A DNA stretch of 64,000 bases from Kineococcus sp. NBC_00420 (GTDB lineage: Bacteria > Actinomycetota > Actinomycetes > Actinomycetales > Kineococcaceae), in assembly GCF_036021035.1 (NCBI RefSeq), contig NZ_CP107930.1, positions 3,038,001-3,102,000 on the forward strand, given 5' to 3'. The notes under the pieces are model-generated. The model saw only the letters and a list, made by a program, of their open reading frames with translations, was not told the origin of the DNA and did no database searches. Made by a program: the position numbers and the translations under genes. Of the stretch, positions 52,486 through 61,088 are shown piece by piece; position 1 is the stretch's first letter; the number at the start of each line of letters is the position of its first letter.

Positions 52486-53013
52486 TCAGCGTCCCCGGTC
52501 GGGTAGGGACGGCCACCGGTCCGCCGCCCACGCCGACCACGTGAGGAACCCGGCGGGCGGCCCGTTCGTGCTCGTGGCGAGTTCCTCCGCCGTCGGCACC
52601 TCGAACAGCGTGCGCCAGTGGTCGAGTTCCCCGCGGGTCATCGTGAACGTGTCACCGGGGGCCTCGAGCTGGCGCCTGCTCACCCGCTCCCACTGAGTCG
52701 TGGGATCGACGTCCAGGAACTCCACCACGCACTCCGCGCCCACGGCGGCGAACAGGTGGCGCAGGGCGTCACGTTCCGCGCGGGACCAGAACCCGAAGTC
52801 GAGGACCACGTCGACCCCGAGTTCTGCGGCCCGCAGCCCCGCCCAGATCAGCCGACCCTCGAGGGTGTCGCGTTGACGGGTCCCGTTCTCGCCGGCGAAC
52901 AACGGCAGCATCCACTCGTCGAGGCTGAAGCGCAGTGCCCCCTCCGCCTCGAGCTGACGGGCGCGGGTCGTCTTCCCGCTGCCGGGCAACCCGACCATGA
53001 GGACGACGACCAC
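52486..53013 (-). CDS. P-loop kinase (AAA_33/zeta-like)
   Basis: A 175-residue single-domain ATPase. VGLPGSGKTTRARQLEAEG is Walker A near residue 6; the acidic FSLDEWMLPLF and VVLDFGFWSRAERD give the Walker B-like and lid regions, and VEFLDVDPTTQWERVSRR the nucleotide clamp. Proteins of this type phosphorylate small molecules or RNA ends. GTG 53013 and ATG 52998 are possible starts. Confidence 0.75.
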   Translation of the reverse strand: MVVVLMVGLPGSGKTTRARQLEAEGALRFSLDEWMLPLFAGENGTRQRDTLEGRLIWAGLRAAELGVDVVLDFGFWSRAERDALRHLFAAVGAECVVEFLDVDPTTQWERVSRRQLEAPGDTFTMTRGELDHWRTLFEVPTAEELATSTNGPPAGFLTWSAWAADRWPSLPDRGR

Positions 53014-53051
53014 TCCCCGGGCAGCCGCGACACTGCCTTCCCCACCCGGCG

Positions 53052-53288
53052 TCAGCAGGAACCGCCGTCCCCGCCGCCGGAGGAGCCGCCGCCGTCGAAG
53101 GAGCCGCCGCAGTCCCCGGACGAGGACCCGCCGTCCCAGGAACTCGACGAGCCACCGCCGTCGCTCCCGCCCGGGAACGAGTGGTGGGAGGACCCGCCCG
53201 ACCGGCCGGTACCGGTCAGTGAGCGCCAGAGGGAGATGCCGGCCAGGACGACGAAGCAGACGACGAACAGGACCACCAGACCGGTCAC
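53052..53288 (-). CDS. Membrane protein with Gly/Ser-rich tail ending in Cys (78 aa)
   Basis: One helix (LVVLFVVCFVVLAGISLW), then a long Gly/Ser/Asp tail with few other residues, DGGGSSSSWDGGSSSGDCGG and onward, ending GGSC. Similar glycine-rich ends occur in TPM-domain and related surface proteins; here only the anchor and tail exist. The role is unknown. Confidence 0.5.
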   Translation of the reverse strand: MTGLVVLFVVCFVVLAGISLWRSLTGTGRSGGSSHHSFPGGSDGGGSSSSWDGGSSSGDCGGSFDGGGSSGGGDGGSC

Positions 53289-53421
53289 GCTGCACCACCT
53301 CTCTGCGGAGCGGGGTCGCTCACGCCGCTTGGAGGTGGGCCGACGCCGATCGGTTCCGTGGGCGACCGGTGCTCCTGCGTCCTGGTCGGGCTCGCCCCGC
53401 CGCCTGGGAACCGGTCCTCGG

Positions 53422-53670
53422 TCAGGATGTCGTGAGCATGGTCCAGACCTTGGTGATCAGGTCGTCCGCCACGAGGACGACGTCCACTCCGCGCACCACC
53501 GGGGCCTCGCCCTCGGGCCCGAACTGCCACGTGAGGTAGCCCAGGTCCTGCACGACCTGCACCTCGCCGCCGGGACCGAAGACGAAGGACGGCGATTCGT
53601 CGAGCAGTCGCTGCGCCTCGTCGTTCAGCGCCCGGTGACCCACCACCGACTCCTCCGGGTCGGCGAACAC
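53422..53670 (-). pseudogene. Truncated SnoaL/NTF2-like gene
   Basis: The open frame reads FADPEESVVGHRALNDEAQR and WQFGPEGEAPVVRGVDVVLV, the second half of an NTF2-like (SnoaL) fold. The usual first helix pair is absent: a TGA lies 42 bases upstream of the first GTG (53670) in the same frame, with no start in between. It is either a 5'-truncated remnant or a short protein from GTG 53670. Confidence 0.45.
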
Positions 53671-53777
53671 GACGTCCGGGGCGTCGACGCGGACGACGCT
53701 CGCTCAGCGCCGCTCGGGGTCCACGATGCACTGGACCGCGGTGTCCGCGCACCCGCCGGACGACGGAGCCGGAACGC

Positions 53778-53814
53778 CGAACGCCCCCCGCCGCTGGGTG
53801 CGGCAGGGGGCGTT
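53778..53814 (-). terminator. Strong terminator of the alkaline phosphatase gene
   Basis: GAACGCCCCC (53778-53787) and GGGGGCGTTC (53805-53814), plus an inner GCCGC/GCGGC stem and TGGGT loop. It lies 13 bases after the phosphatase stop. Confidence 0.75.
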
Positions 53815-53827
53815 CGTCAGGGAGGTG

Positions 53828-55843
53828 TCAGCTCACGCGGGCGGTCTCGGCGGCTGCGACCTCGGTCTCGGCGACCTTGGCGCTGGTGGACTTCAGCGAG
53901 TAGGTCGGGATCTCCAGCCCCAGGGCCGCGCAGACGTTGTGGAAGACCTCGGTGTTGTCGAGGAGCTTCGAGAACCGCTGCGCACCGGGGCCCGAGGCGC
54001 CGATGAAGACGTCCTCGACGGTGTGGACGCAGTTCGTGTCCTCCATCGGCAGGTTGCCGATCTGGACGACGGCGCCCGGGTCGCGGGTCGGGTTCGGGAA
54101 CGCGAGGCCGGTGGCCGCGTCCTCCAGCGCCGGCTGGGCCAGGACGGCGTTGTGCGCGAAGTCGTCCGGGTGGTCGGGGTGGTTGGACCAGCCGAAGAAC
54201 AACTGCACGTCGGGGTTCGGGTCGTCGGGGAACCCGTCACCGTTGGAGTCGACGTAGGTGGGGAACCCCGCGTCGGCGTAGACGCCGTTCTGCTGGCGCG
54301 CGGGCGACCCCTCCTTGGAGAGGGTGTGCGTGCCGGCGATGCTCATGGCGTGGTTGTGGTCGGCGGTCACGACGATCAGGGTGTCGTCGCGGTCCTTCGC
54401 CCACTCCTTGGCGATGCCGACGGCCTGGTCGAGCTCGATCGCGTCGTACACGGCGCGGGGGCCGTCGAGCGGGTGCTCGGACTTGTCGATCGAGGCGCCC
54501 TCGACCATCAGGAAGAAGCCCTTGTCGTTCTTCTCCAGGACCTTCAGGGCGGCCTTGGTCATCTCGACCAGCCCGGGCTGGTCGTCGAACTCACCGAGGA
54601 CGGCGGGGTTCGGGGTGACCTGACGGTCGATGTAGACGTTCAGGTTGCCGGTGTGGAAGGAACCCAGCAGCTTGTCCGGGGTGCCGGCGGCCATCACCGC
54701 GGAGAGTTCGGTGCGGGTCGCCGCGTAGGCGAAGCCCTTGTCCTTGAACTCCTCGACGAGGTTGCGCTCGTCGGTGCGCTTGGAACCCTTCACCGACATG
54801 GGCAGGAACGTCGCACGGCCGCCACCCATGTACACGTCGGGCATCTGACCGGGCTCGAGAGCCTGGTCCATGATGCTCGCGTACTCGGAACGGCGACGGG
54901 TGTGCGCGAAGACCGCGGCGGGAGTCGCGTCCTGGACCTCGGCGGTGGTGACGATGCCGATCGACATGTCCCGCGAGCGCTTGAGGACCTCGGCCATGGT
55001 CTCGACGTGCGGGCTGGCGGTGGGGTCCTCGGAGTTGCCCGGGTAGACGCCCATGGCGTTGACGGCCGACTTGTGGCCGGTCATGTACGCGGACATCGAG
55101 TTCGCGGAGTCGGTCGCGATCGAGTCGCAGCCGGAGGTGGTGACGTTCCCGCGGAAGTCGAGGGTGTCCATCTCCAGGAGGGAGTCGTACTTGCCCTCGG
55201 TGATGCCCTTGGACAGGATCCGGGCGCCGGTGATGGCGGCCTGGCCCATGCCGTCACCGAGGAAGAAGATGACGTTCTTCGCGGTCTTGGCGTCGGTCTT
55301 CGACAGCACGACCTCGTGCTTCACCTCCTGCGAGGCGGAACCGGCGGAGGAGGTGACGGCCGCGGCGATCGTGTAGCGGCCGGCGGCCGGGTAGACCAGG
55401 TCCTTGAACGTGACCTCGACGGAGTCCGGGGCGGAACTCGTGCGCAGCGGCGCGGGGGCGAGCAGCGGCGCGGGGCCGCTGCCGTCGCTGACCTTGATGA
55501 CGATCTTCGTGGTCTCGGGGTCGACCCCGGTGGCCTCGATGCGCAGGTCGAACTTCGCGCCGACCTGGAACTTCGCGCGGTCGATCGGGAGGACCTTGAC
55601 GGCGCTGCCGGTGCCCGAGCTGAGTGCGATGCGGCGGAACGTGGTGGTGTAGTGCGCGTCCTTGACGTTCAGCTGCGCGGGCACGTAGGCGGGGGCGGCG
55701 GACGCGGCGGACGCGTCGACGAGGCCCTTGCCGAAGACGACGGCGGTGGCGAGGCCGCCCGTGCCGAGCAGGCCTCGACGGGTGAAGAATCCGCGACGGT
55801 CCTGCGAACCGTCGTCGTTCGTGCTGGACTGGGTGTCGGACAC
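53828..55843 (-). CDS. Tat-exported alkaline phosphatase
   Basis: A 671-residue PhoA-superfamily enzyme. RRGFFTRRGLLGTGGLATAVV is a twin-arginine signal. After a ~130-residue beta-rich N-terminal domain come NVIFFLGDGMGQAAITGAR (first metal Asp), CDSIATDSANSMSAYMTGHK (nucleophile Ser in DSA), FFLMVEGASIDKSEHPLDG and VVTADHNHAMS (Zn Asp and His). It releases phosphate from esters outside the cell. GTG 55843 is the start. A PHO-box-like array lies upstream and a strong hairpin downstream. Confidence 0.85.
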   Translation of the reverse strand: MSDTQSSTNDDGSQDRRGFFTRRGLLGTGGLATAVVFGKGLVDASAASAAPAYVPAQLNVKDAHYTTTFRRIALSSGTGSAVKVLPIDRAKFQVGAKFDLRIEATGVDPETTKIVIKVSDGSGPAPLLAPAPLRTSSAPDSVEVTFKDLVYPAAGRYTIAAAVTSSAGSASQEVKHEVVLSKTDAKTAKNVIFFLGDGMGQAAITGARILSKGITEGKYDSLLEMDTLDFRGNVTTSGCDSIATDSANSMSAYMTGHKSAVNAMGVYPGNSEDPTASPHVETMAEVLKRSRDMSIGIVTTAEVQDATPAAVFAHTRRRSEYASIMDQALEPGQMPDVYMGGGRATFLPMSVKGSKRTDERNLVEEFKDKGFAYAATRTELSAVMAAGTPDKLLGSFHTGNLNVYIDRQVTPNPAVLGEFDDQPGLVEMTKAALKVLEKNDKGFFLMVEGASIDKSEHPLDGPRAVYDAIELDQAVGIAKEWAKDRDDTLIVVTADHNHAMSIAGTHTLSKEGSPARQQNGVYADAGFPTYVDSNGDGFPDDPNPDVQLFFGWSNHPDHPDDFAHNAVLAQPALEDAATGLAFPNPTRDPGAVVQIGNLPMEDTNCVHTVEDVFIGASGPGAQRFSKLLDNTEVFHNVCAALGLEIPTYSLKSTSAKVAETEVAAAETARVS

Positions 55844-55909
55844 CGGGTACCTCTCACTCGATCTCCCGGCGCGAACCGCCGGCTCCAAGGGCAGGCACAA
55901 CCTGACAGT

Positions 55910-55942
55910 GCCTTTCGAACTCGCAGGAAACTCCAGACGAAC
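55910..55942 (-). promoter_or_regulatory. PHO-box-like array before the alkaline phosphatase gene
   Basis: On the minus strand three contiguous 11-base units, GTTCGTCTGGA, GTTTCCTGCGA and GTTCGAAAGGC, match the 11-base repeat spacing of actinobacterial PhoP boxes (GTTCACC-N4). Matches to GTTCACC are 5, 4 and 4 of 7. It lies 67 bases before the start codon. Confidence 0.5.
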
Positions 55943-55986
55943 AGCCGGTGCACAGCGTCGTGACCCTGGGAACCCGGCCGACGAGG

Positions 55987-56909
55987 TCAGAGATCCTTCG
56001 CCCGGAGCCGGTTCCGGATCGCCGCCACGAGTTCGCCCTCGCGTTCGACCGGTAGCCAGTGCCCGCCGGGAACCTGCGTCACGGTCAGGTCGCTGCAGGC
56101 CGCGCGCATCGGGTCTCCCTGACGGTTCCCGTTCGTGCTGCAGATCACGTCCCACTCGCCGTTCACGAACAGCACCGGCAGGGTGAGTCGTCCGCCGGCG
56201 GGGGCTCGCCGCGCGTACTCGAGGTTGGTGTCGTCGTTCACGTACCACGCGCAGGATGCTCGGAACCCGTTCGTGCGGAACTCCTCAACCAGCTGGTCGA
56301 CGTCGTCCGGTGGCCAGAGCGCCGGATCCGGCGGTGTGGCCGGAGCGCGGTGGGTGTCGCCGAACCTCCCGCCGCGACGCGTGACCGTCGCGCTGGGTGA
56401 GACCTTGTCGACCCCGACGGGGTCACCCGCCCGGAAGATGGACGCCAGTGACGCCGCCGGGTCCGCGTCGAGGTCGGCGACCGCCGCCTCGAACCGCGTC
56501 GTGCAGTAGTGGTAGTAGTCCCACTGGCCGTCGGGGTACTGCTCGACCGGGTAGATCGACCGGTCGACGAGCGGAACGAGCGTGGCCGACGTGAACGCCT
56601 GCGGGAAGTGGGCCAGGGACGTCAGGACGACGCCTCGGCTGCGTCGGGGTTCGTGCGCGGCCAGGGCACCGGCGACGGCGCTGCCCAGTCGTGACCGATC
56701 CAGATCGCGGGTTCGCCCCCGAGGTGGTCGTGCAGTTCCACCAGGTCGGGCACGACCTCCTCGGTCGTGCAAGTGTCCACCGCGGGGATCGAGGACCGGC
56801 CGAAACCACGAAGATCGGGTGCGATGCAGTGCCATCCGTCGGCGGCGAAGGAATCCAGCTGCGCTCGCCACACCAGGCCGGAGCCCGGCCAGCCGTGCAG
56901 GAACACCAT
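55987..56909 (-). pseudogene. Epoxide-hydrolase-like alpha/beta hydrolase broken by one frameshift
   Basis: The first part (ATG 56909) reads VFLHGWPGSGLVWRAQLDSF, DLRGFGRSS and IWIGHDW, then becomes nonsense. The expected continuation, GSAVAGALAAHEPRRSRGVV and onward to VPGGHWLPVEREGELVAAI, is in the next frame to 55987. Adding one G at the GGG run (56684-56686) restores HDWGSAVAGALA. The coding sense also extends upstream of 56909 (THYLDHGPTDGPL). Nucleophile Asp and catalytic His regions are present, so the break is recent or a base-calling error. Confidence 0.7.
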
Positions 56910-56985
56910 GAGTGGCCCGTCGGTGGGCCCGTGGTCCAGGTAGTGCGTCGTGTGCCGGGGGTGCTGTGAGTCCGGGACGTCTGTC

Positions 56986-58206
56986 TCACGGTCGGTTGCT
57001 CGCCTGGCGTTCGGCGGCTTCCTCGGTGGTGGTGCGCCGCGTCCGGACGAAGGCGGTGACGCCTGCGACCGCGACGAGGGCGACGTCGAACACCCCGTAG
57101 GCGACCACCGTGGGTTCGAGTCCGAACCGGGCGACGGCGAGCCCGGCCGCGAGGGCCGGGACGCTGAACGCGAGGTAGCTGACGATGTACATGGTCGCGA
57201 ACACCTGTCCGCGCTGGGCGGGCGGTGCCGCCTTCCCGAGCGCGTCCACGGCGAACCGGAACGTGGCGCCGAAGCCGAGTCCCGCGATGACCGATCCCGT
57301 CACGTAGAGTGGCAGGGAACTCGACGACATCGCCTCGATCGTCGTCAGGACGCCGAGGGCGAGCGTGCCCAGGCCGAAACCCTGACGCGCTCGCGGGGGC
57401 AGCAGGGCCGAGAGGGCGGTCCCGCACGTTCCGGCGGTGAAGAACACCGCGAGCACGAGGCCCACGACGAAGTGGTCGTGCACACCGAGGACGGAACCGA
57501 TCACCGAGGATCCGAGCGAGAGGTACAACCCGCCGAGGGCCCACGTCGCGGCGATGGAGGGGAGCAGGCCGAAGAAGACCGGCCGGGTCGTCGCGGGGAC
57601 CCCGGCGCTGGGGAGCAGTGAGCGCCAGAGCGGCTCCGGCGACGTCGTGGTCCGGGCGCGCTCGGGAACCCACCACACGAGTGCGGCCAGCAGCAGGTAG
57701 ACGACGGCGAGGACCCAGAACACGAGTTCGCGGGGGTGCGGCGCGAACTCGACGAGAGCTCCGGCGAGGGCGGCGCCGAGCGCGATCCCGAAGGTGGGGA
57801 CGGCGCTGCTGACGATCGAACCGGTGCGGGGACCCGGCGCGGAATCCATGACGAGTGCCGTCGTCGTGCCGGTGGCCGCGCCGACGGCGAGACCCTGCAC
57901 GATCCGTGCGGCCACCAGTCCGCCCGGACCGTCGGCGACCGTGAACAGGAACGTGCCGACCGCGAGCAGGACGAGCGCCGTGGAGGCCACCGGCCGGCGA
58001 CCCACCCGGTCGGAGAGCGAACCGACGGTCAGCAACGAGACCAGCAGCGCGAAGACGTAGACGGCGAAGACGGTCGTCAGGGTGAACGCCGAGAGTCCCC
58101 AGAGACGTTGGTAGACGGGGTACAGCGGGGACGGCGCCGAGGCAGCCGTCAGGGTCGCGGCGCCGGCGGCACCGGCGACGACGAACGAGACAGGACGGCT
58201 GAACAC
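56986..58206 (-). CDS. MFS transporter
   Basis: A 406-residue, 12-helix major facilitator. Motif A is GSLSDRVGRRPVAS between helices 2 and 3; a weaker copy lies mid-protein. PSPLYPVYQRLWGLSAFTLT at the start is typical of a group of actinobacterial drug-export-like MFS proteins. GTG 58206 follows GGAGG and is preferred to TTG 58227. It is divergent from a TetR gene, which likely represses it. Confidence 0.8.
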   Translation of the reverse strand: MFSRPVSFVVAGAAGAATLTAASAPSPLYPVYQRLWGLSAFTLTTVFAVYVFALLVSLLTVGSLSDRVGRRPVASTALVLLAVGTFLFTVADGPGGLVAARIVQGLAVGAATGTTTALVMDSAPGPRTGSIVSSAVPTFGIALGAALAGALVEFAPHPRELVFWVLAVVYLLLAALVWWVPERARTTTSPEPLWRSLLPSAGVPATTRPVFFGLLPSIAATWALGGLYLSLGSSVIGSVLGVHDHFVVGLVLAVFFTAGTCGTALSALLPPRARQGFGLGTLALGVLTTIEAMSSSSLPLYVTGSVIAGLGFGATFRFAVDALGKAAPPAQRGQVFATMYIVSYLAFSVPALAAGLAVARFGLEPTVVAYGVFDVALVAVAGVTAFVRTRRTTTEEAAERQASNRP

Positions 58207-58218
58207 GAGGCCTCCATC

Positions 58219-58274
58219 GCAAAGCAAAGATCGTTGTTTTAGCGACCGTAGCCCCCGGCCCGACGCAAAGCAAA
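58219..58274. promoter_or_regulatory. Direct repeats GCAAAGCAAA between MFS and TetR genes
   Basis: GCAAAGCAAA occurs at 58219-58228 and 58265-58274 in an AT-rich spacer of 89 bases. The first copy is followed by ATCGTTGTTTTAGC, which partly pairs with it. These are the best candidate TetR sites here. Confidence 0.5.
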
Positions 58275-58295
58275 CTTCTCTGCTACAACGGGGAC

Positions 58296-58859
58296 GTGTC
58301 CAGTCAGACAGCTCTGAGCCGCCCCGGTGGTCGCAACGCCCGCGTGCTGGCCGCGATCTACGCGGCGGTCGGGGAACTCGTGGGCGAGGGCGCCGAGAAG
58401 GTCACCTTTCCCGTCATCGCCGAACGGGCCGGGGTCAACCCGACGACGCTGTACCGGCGCTGGGACGACGTCGGCGCGCTCCTCGAAGAGGTCGCGGTCG
58501 CCGCACTGACGCGCGAGGGCGAGTCGACGCCCGACACCGGAACCCTCGAGGGCGACCTCCTGGAGTGGGCGATCGTCATCGCCGACGACATCACCCGGCC
58601 CCACCGCGCCCGCTACCTGCGGGCGATGGTGGCCTCCCGTCAGGACGTCGTCGTGGACTGCCCGGTCACCGACCGGCGGCGCGAGCAGGCCGCGGAGGTC
58701 GTGCGCCGCGCCGTGGAGCGGGGTGAGACGGCACCGACGGTGGCCCAGGTCCTGGACCACGTCATCGCGCCGCTCTACTACCGCGTCGTCTTCGCGCTGG
58801 AGGTCGACCACGAGTACGCCCGGCGCGTGGTCCGCGACGTCCTGGCGATGGTGCGCTGA
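58296..58859 (+). CDS. TetR-family regulator
   Basis: A 187-residue protein. HTH: VLAAIYAAVGELVGEGAEK and IAERAGVNPTTLYRRWDD. The C-terminal part matches TetR_C_16-like domains (LYYRVVFALEVDHEYARRVV). TACAAC lies six bases before the GTG, suggesting leaderless expression. It likely controls the divergent MFS exporter. Confidence 0.85.
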   Translation: MSSQTALSRPGGRNARVLAAIYAAVGELVGEGAEKVTFPVIAERAGVNPTTLYRRWDDVGALLEEVAVAALTREGESTPDTGTLEGDLLEWAIVIADDITRPHRARYLRAMVASRQDVVVDCPVTDRRREQAAEVVRRAVERGETAPTVAQVLDHVIAPLYYRVVFALEVDHEYARRVVRDVLAMVR

Positions 58860-58865
58860 GCGCCC

Positions 58866-59321
58866 TCAGCCCAGCAGGTGGTCCATCCGGAACCCCAGCA
58901 GTTCCCGCAGCACGATCGAGGTCGAGGTCCGGCGGATCCCGCGGCAGCGCATGATGCGCTGGGTGATGTCGTAGACGTGGTCCGCGTCGCGCGCGGCGAT
59001 CTGGATCATCAGGTCGGAGTCGCCCGAGATCCCGAGGCACTCGACGACCTCGGGGATGCCGGACATGTCCTCGACCATCCCCTCGAACTCGTCCTGGTCG
59101 ACACCCGCTGTGACCAGCGCCCGCATCGGCAACCCCAGTCGCGCGGGGTCCAGCCGTGTGGAGTTGCGCCGCAGGCTGCCGTCCGCCGCGAGCCGCTCGA
59201 GCCGGCTGTGCACGGTGCCCCGCGCGAGGCCGAGGGTCATGGCGAGCTGGGCCACGGTGGCGCGGGGATCGGTGTCGAGGGCGACGAGGATGCGTCGGTC
59301 CGTGTCGTCCAGGGTGGTCAC
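58866..59321 (-). CDS. Lrp/AsnC-family regulator of the decarboxylase
   Basis: A 151-residue protein. HTH: LDDTDRRILVALDTDPRATVAQLAMTLGLARGTVHSRL; RAM domain: CLGISGDSDLMIQIAARDAD. The GTG at 59321 lies seven bases after TAGACT on the minus strand. A 19-base palindrome (59355-59373) lies between it and the keto-acid decarboxylase, so it probably controls that gene in response to an amino acid. Confidence 0.85.
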   Translation of the reverse strand: MTTLDDTDRRILVALDTDPRATVAQLAMTLGLARGTVHSRLERLAADGSLRRNSTRLDPARLGLPMRALVTAGVDQDEFEGMVEDMSGIPEVVECLGISGDSDLMIQIAARDADHVYDITQRIMRCRGIRRTSTSIVLRELLGFRMDHLLG

Positions 59322-59354
59322 GTCGACCAGTCTAGGGGGAGGTAGCCGCCCGGG

Positions 59355-59373
59355 ACTGGTCGGAACGACCAGT
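59355..59373. promoter_or_regulatory. Lrp-type operator
   Basis: ACTGGTCG-GAA-CGACCAGT, a perfect inverted repeat with eight-base arms. A further half site CGACCAGT lies at 59324-59331, next to the regulator's own start. Confidence 0.7.
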
Positions 59374-59422
59374 GGCGCGGGAGTCGGTTGCACGATCCGC
59401 CCGGTTGGCGTGTCATGCGGAC

Positions 59423-61087
59423 ATGACCACGACGATCAGCGTGGGCGGCTACCTCGCCCGCCGGCTCGAGCAGCTCGGCATCGGACACCTCTTCGGGCTG
59501 CCCGGTGACTTCAACCTCGCCCTGCTCGACGAACTGCTGGCCGCGGGCGGGTTGCGCTGGGTCGGGTCGGCCAACGAGCTGAACGCCGGCTACACCGCCG
59601 ACGGTTACGCACGGTTGCGACGCGGGCCGTCGGCGATGGTCACGACGTTCGGGGTCGGGGAGCTGTCCGCCGTCAACGCCCTCGCCGGGAGCTACGCCGA
59701 GGACGTCCCCGTCGTGCACGTCGTGGGCCTGCCCCCGACGAGGGCGATGAGTGACGGTGCGCTGCTGCACCACTCCCTCGCGGACGGGGACTTCGGGCAC
59801 TTCGTGCGCATCGCCGCGGAGGTGACGGCGTCCGCCGTCGTCGTGCGCTCGCAGGGGGCGGCCACCGCCATCGACCAGGCCCTGCTCACCGCGGTCGGCA
59901 CCTCCAAACCCGTCTACCTCGGGATCCCCGCCGACGTCGCCGTGCAGCAGGTCTCGGCCGCTCCGCTGTCGCGGCCGTTGCGGGTGCTGCGCAGCGACGC
60001 CGGGGCGGTCGAGGAGTTCCGCGCCGCGATCGGCGAGTTCCTCGGGGACTCCCCGGAGGTGACCGTGCTGGCGGGACCGCGGTTGCACCGCCGTCGCCTC
60101 GAGGAGCTGGTCCGGGGGATCGCCGCGCAGAACGGGGTCCGGGTCGCGACGCAGTCGGCGTCGAAGGCGCTGCTCGACGAGTCCCACCCCGCGAACCTCG
60201 GGGTCTACGCCGGGAAGTTCACCCGGTCCGCCGACACCCGCCGCTTCGTCGACACGGCGCACCCGCTGGTCCTCGCCGGGGTGGTGATGACGGACTTCCT
60301 CACCGGCTCCTTCAGCCACGGCTTCGACCCCGACGCGGCGGTCGACCTGCAGCTCGACCACGCCCGCATCGCCGGGACGGCGTTCTACGGGGTGTACCTC
60401 GAGGAGTCGCTGCGCATCCTCGAGGAGGTGCTCGACGCGCGGTCGCCGCGCCCGGAGCCCCTTCCCCGACAGCAGGTTCCGGTGCTCGAGCCGCACGTCC
60501 CCGCCGAACCCGACGGGCCGCTGACCCACGCCGACCTGTGGCCCCTGCTGCAGCAGTGGCTGAACCCGGGGACGCTGCTCGTCGCCGAGGCGGGGACGTC
60601 GTTCTACGGGGCGCTGGAGCTCACGACCCCCGACAGCTGCGACCTGCTGGGGCAGCCGGTCTGGTCCTCCATCGGGTACACGCTGCCCGCGACCCTCGGC
60701 GCGATGCTCGCCCAGCCGGGACGCGAGACCGTCCTGGTCATCGGTGACGGTTCGGCGCAGCTGACGATCCAGGAACTCGGCCGGATCCTCGCCGAGGGGC
60801 TCACCCCCACGATCCTGCTCGTCAACAACTCCGGGTACACCGTCGAACGGGCGATCCGCAGCCCCGAGGCCGCCTACCAGGAGGTCGTCGCGTGGGACTG
60901 GACCAGGCTGCCCGCCGCGCTGGGCTCGCCGGGAACCCCGACGCACCGGGTCGCCACCCCCGCCGACCTCGTGGAGACGCTCGACAAGGTCCGCGCCGAT
61001 CCCGACCACGCGGCGTTCGTCGAGCTGGTCCTGCCGCGCGACGACGCCCCGGACTCCCTCGTGCAGCTGGCCCGGAGCATCCGCTGA
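59423..61087 (+). CDS. Thiamine-diphosphate 2-keto-acid (indolepyruvate/KivD-type) decarboxylase
   Basis: A 554-residue ThDP enzyme. GLPGDFNLALLDEL and ANELNAGYTADGYARL carry the activating Glu; LLHHSLADGDF the catalytic His pair; GDGSAQLTIQELGRILAEG with LLVNNSGYT is the ThDP/Mg motif (GDG-x-NN). It matches IpdC/KivD/pyruvate-decarboxylase-type enzymes acting on branched or aromatic keto acids. Divergent control by an Lrp-type regulator supports a role in amino-acid breakdown (Ehrlich-like) or indole-3-acetate formation. Confidence 0.85.
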   Translation: MTTTISVGGYLARRLEQLGIGHLFGLPGDFNLALLDELLAAGGLRWVGSANELNAGYTADGYARLRRGPSAMVTTFGVGELSAVNALAGSYAEDVPVVHVVGLPPTRAMSDGALLHHSLADGDFGHFVRIAAEVTASAVVVRSQGAATAIDQALLTAVGTSKPVYLGIPADVAVQQVSAAPLSRPLRVLRSDAGAVEEFRAAIGEFLGDSPEVTVLAGPRLHRRRLEELVRGIAAQNGVRVATQSASKALLDESHPANLGVYAGKFTRSADTRRFVDTAHPLVLAGVVMTDFLTGSFSHGFDPDAAVDLQLDHARIAGTAFYGVYLEESLRILEEVLDARSPRPEPLPRQQVPVLEPHVPAEPDGPLTHADLWPLLQQWLNPGTLLVAEAGTSFYGALELTTPDSCDLLGQPVWSSIGYTLPATLGAMLAQPGRETVLVIGDGSAQLTIQELGRILAEGLTPTILLVNNSGYTVERAIRSPEAAYQEVVAWDWTRLPAALGSPGTPTHRVATPADLVETLDKVRADPDHAAFVELVLPRDDAPDSLVQLARSIR

Positions 61088-61088
61088 C

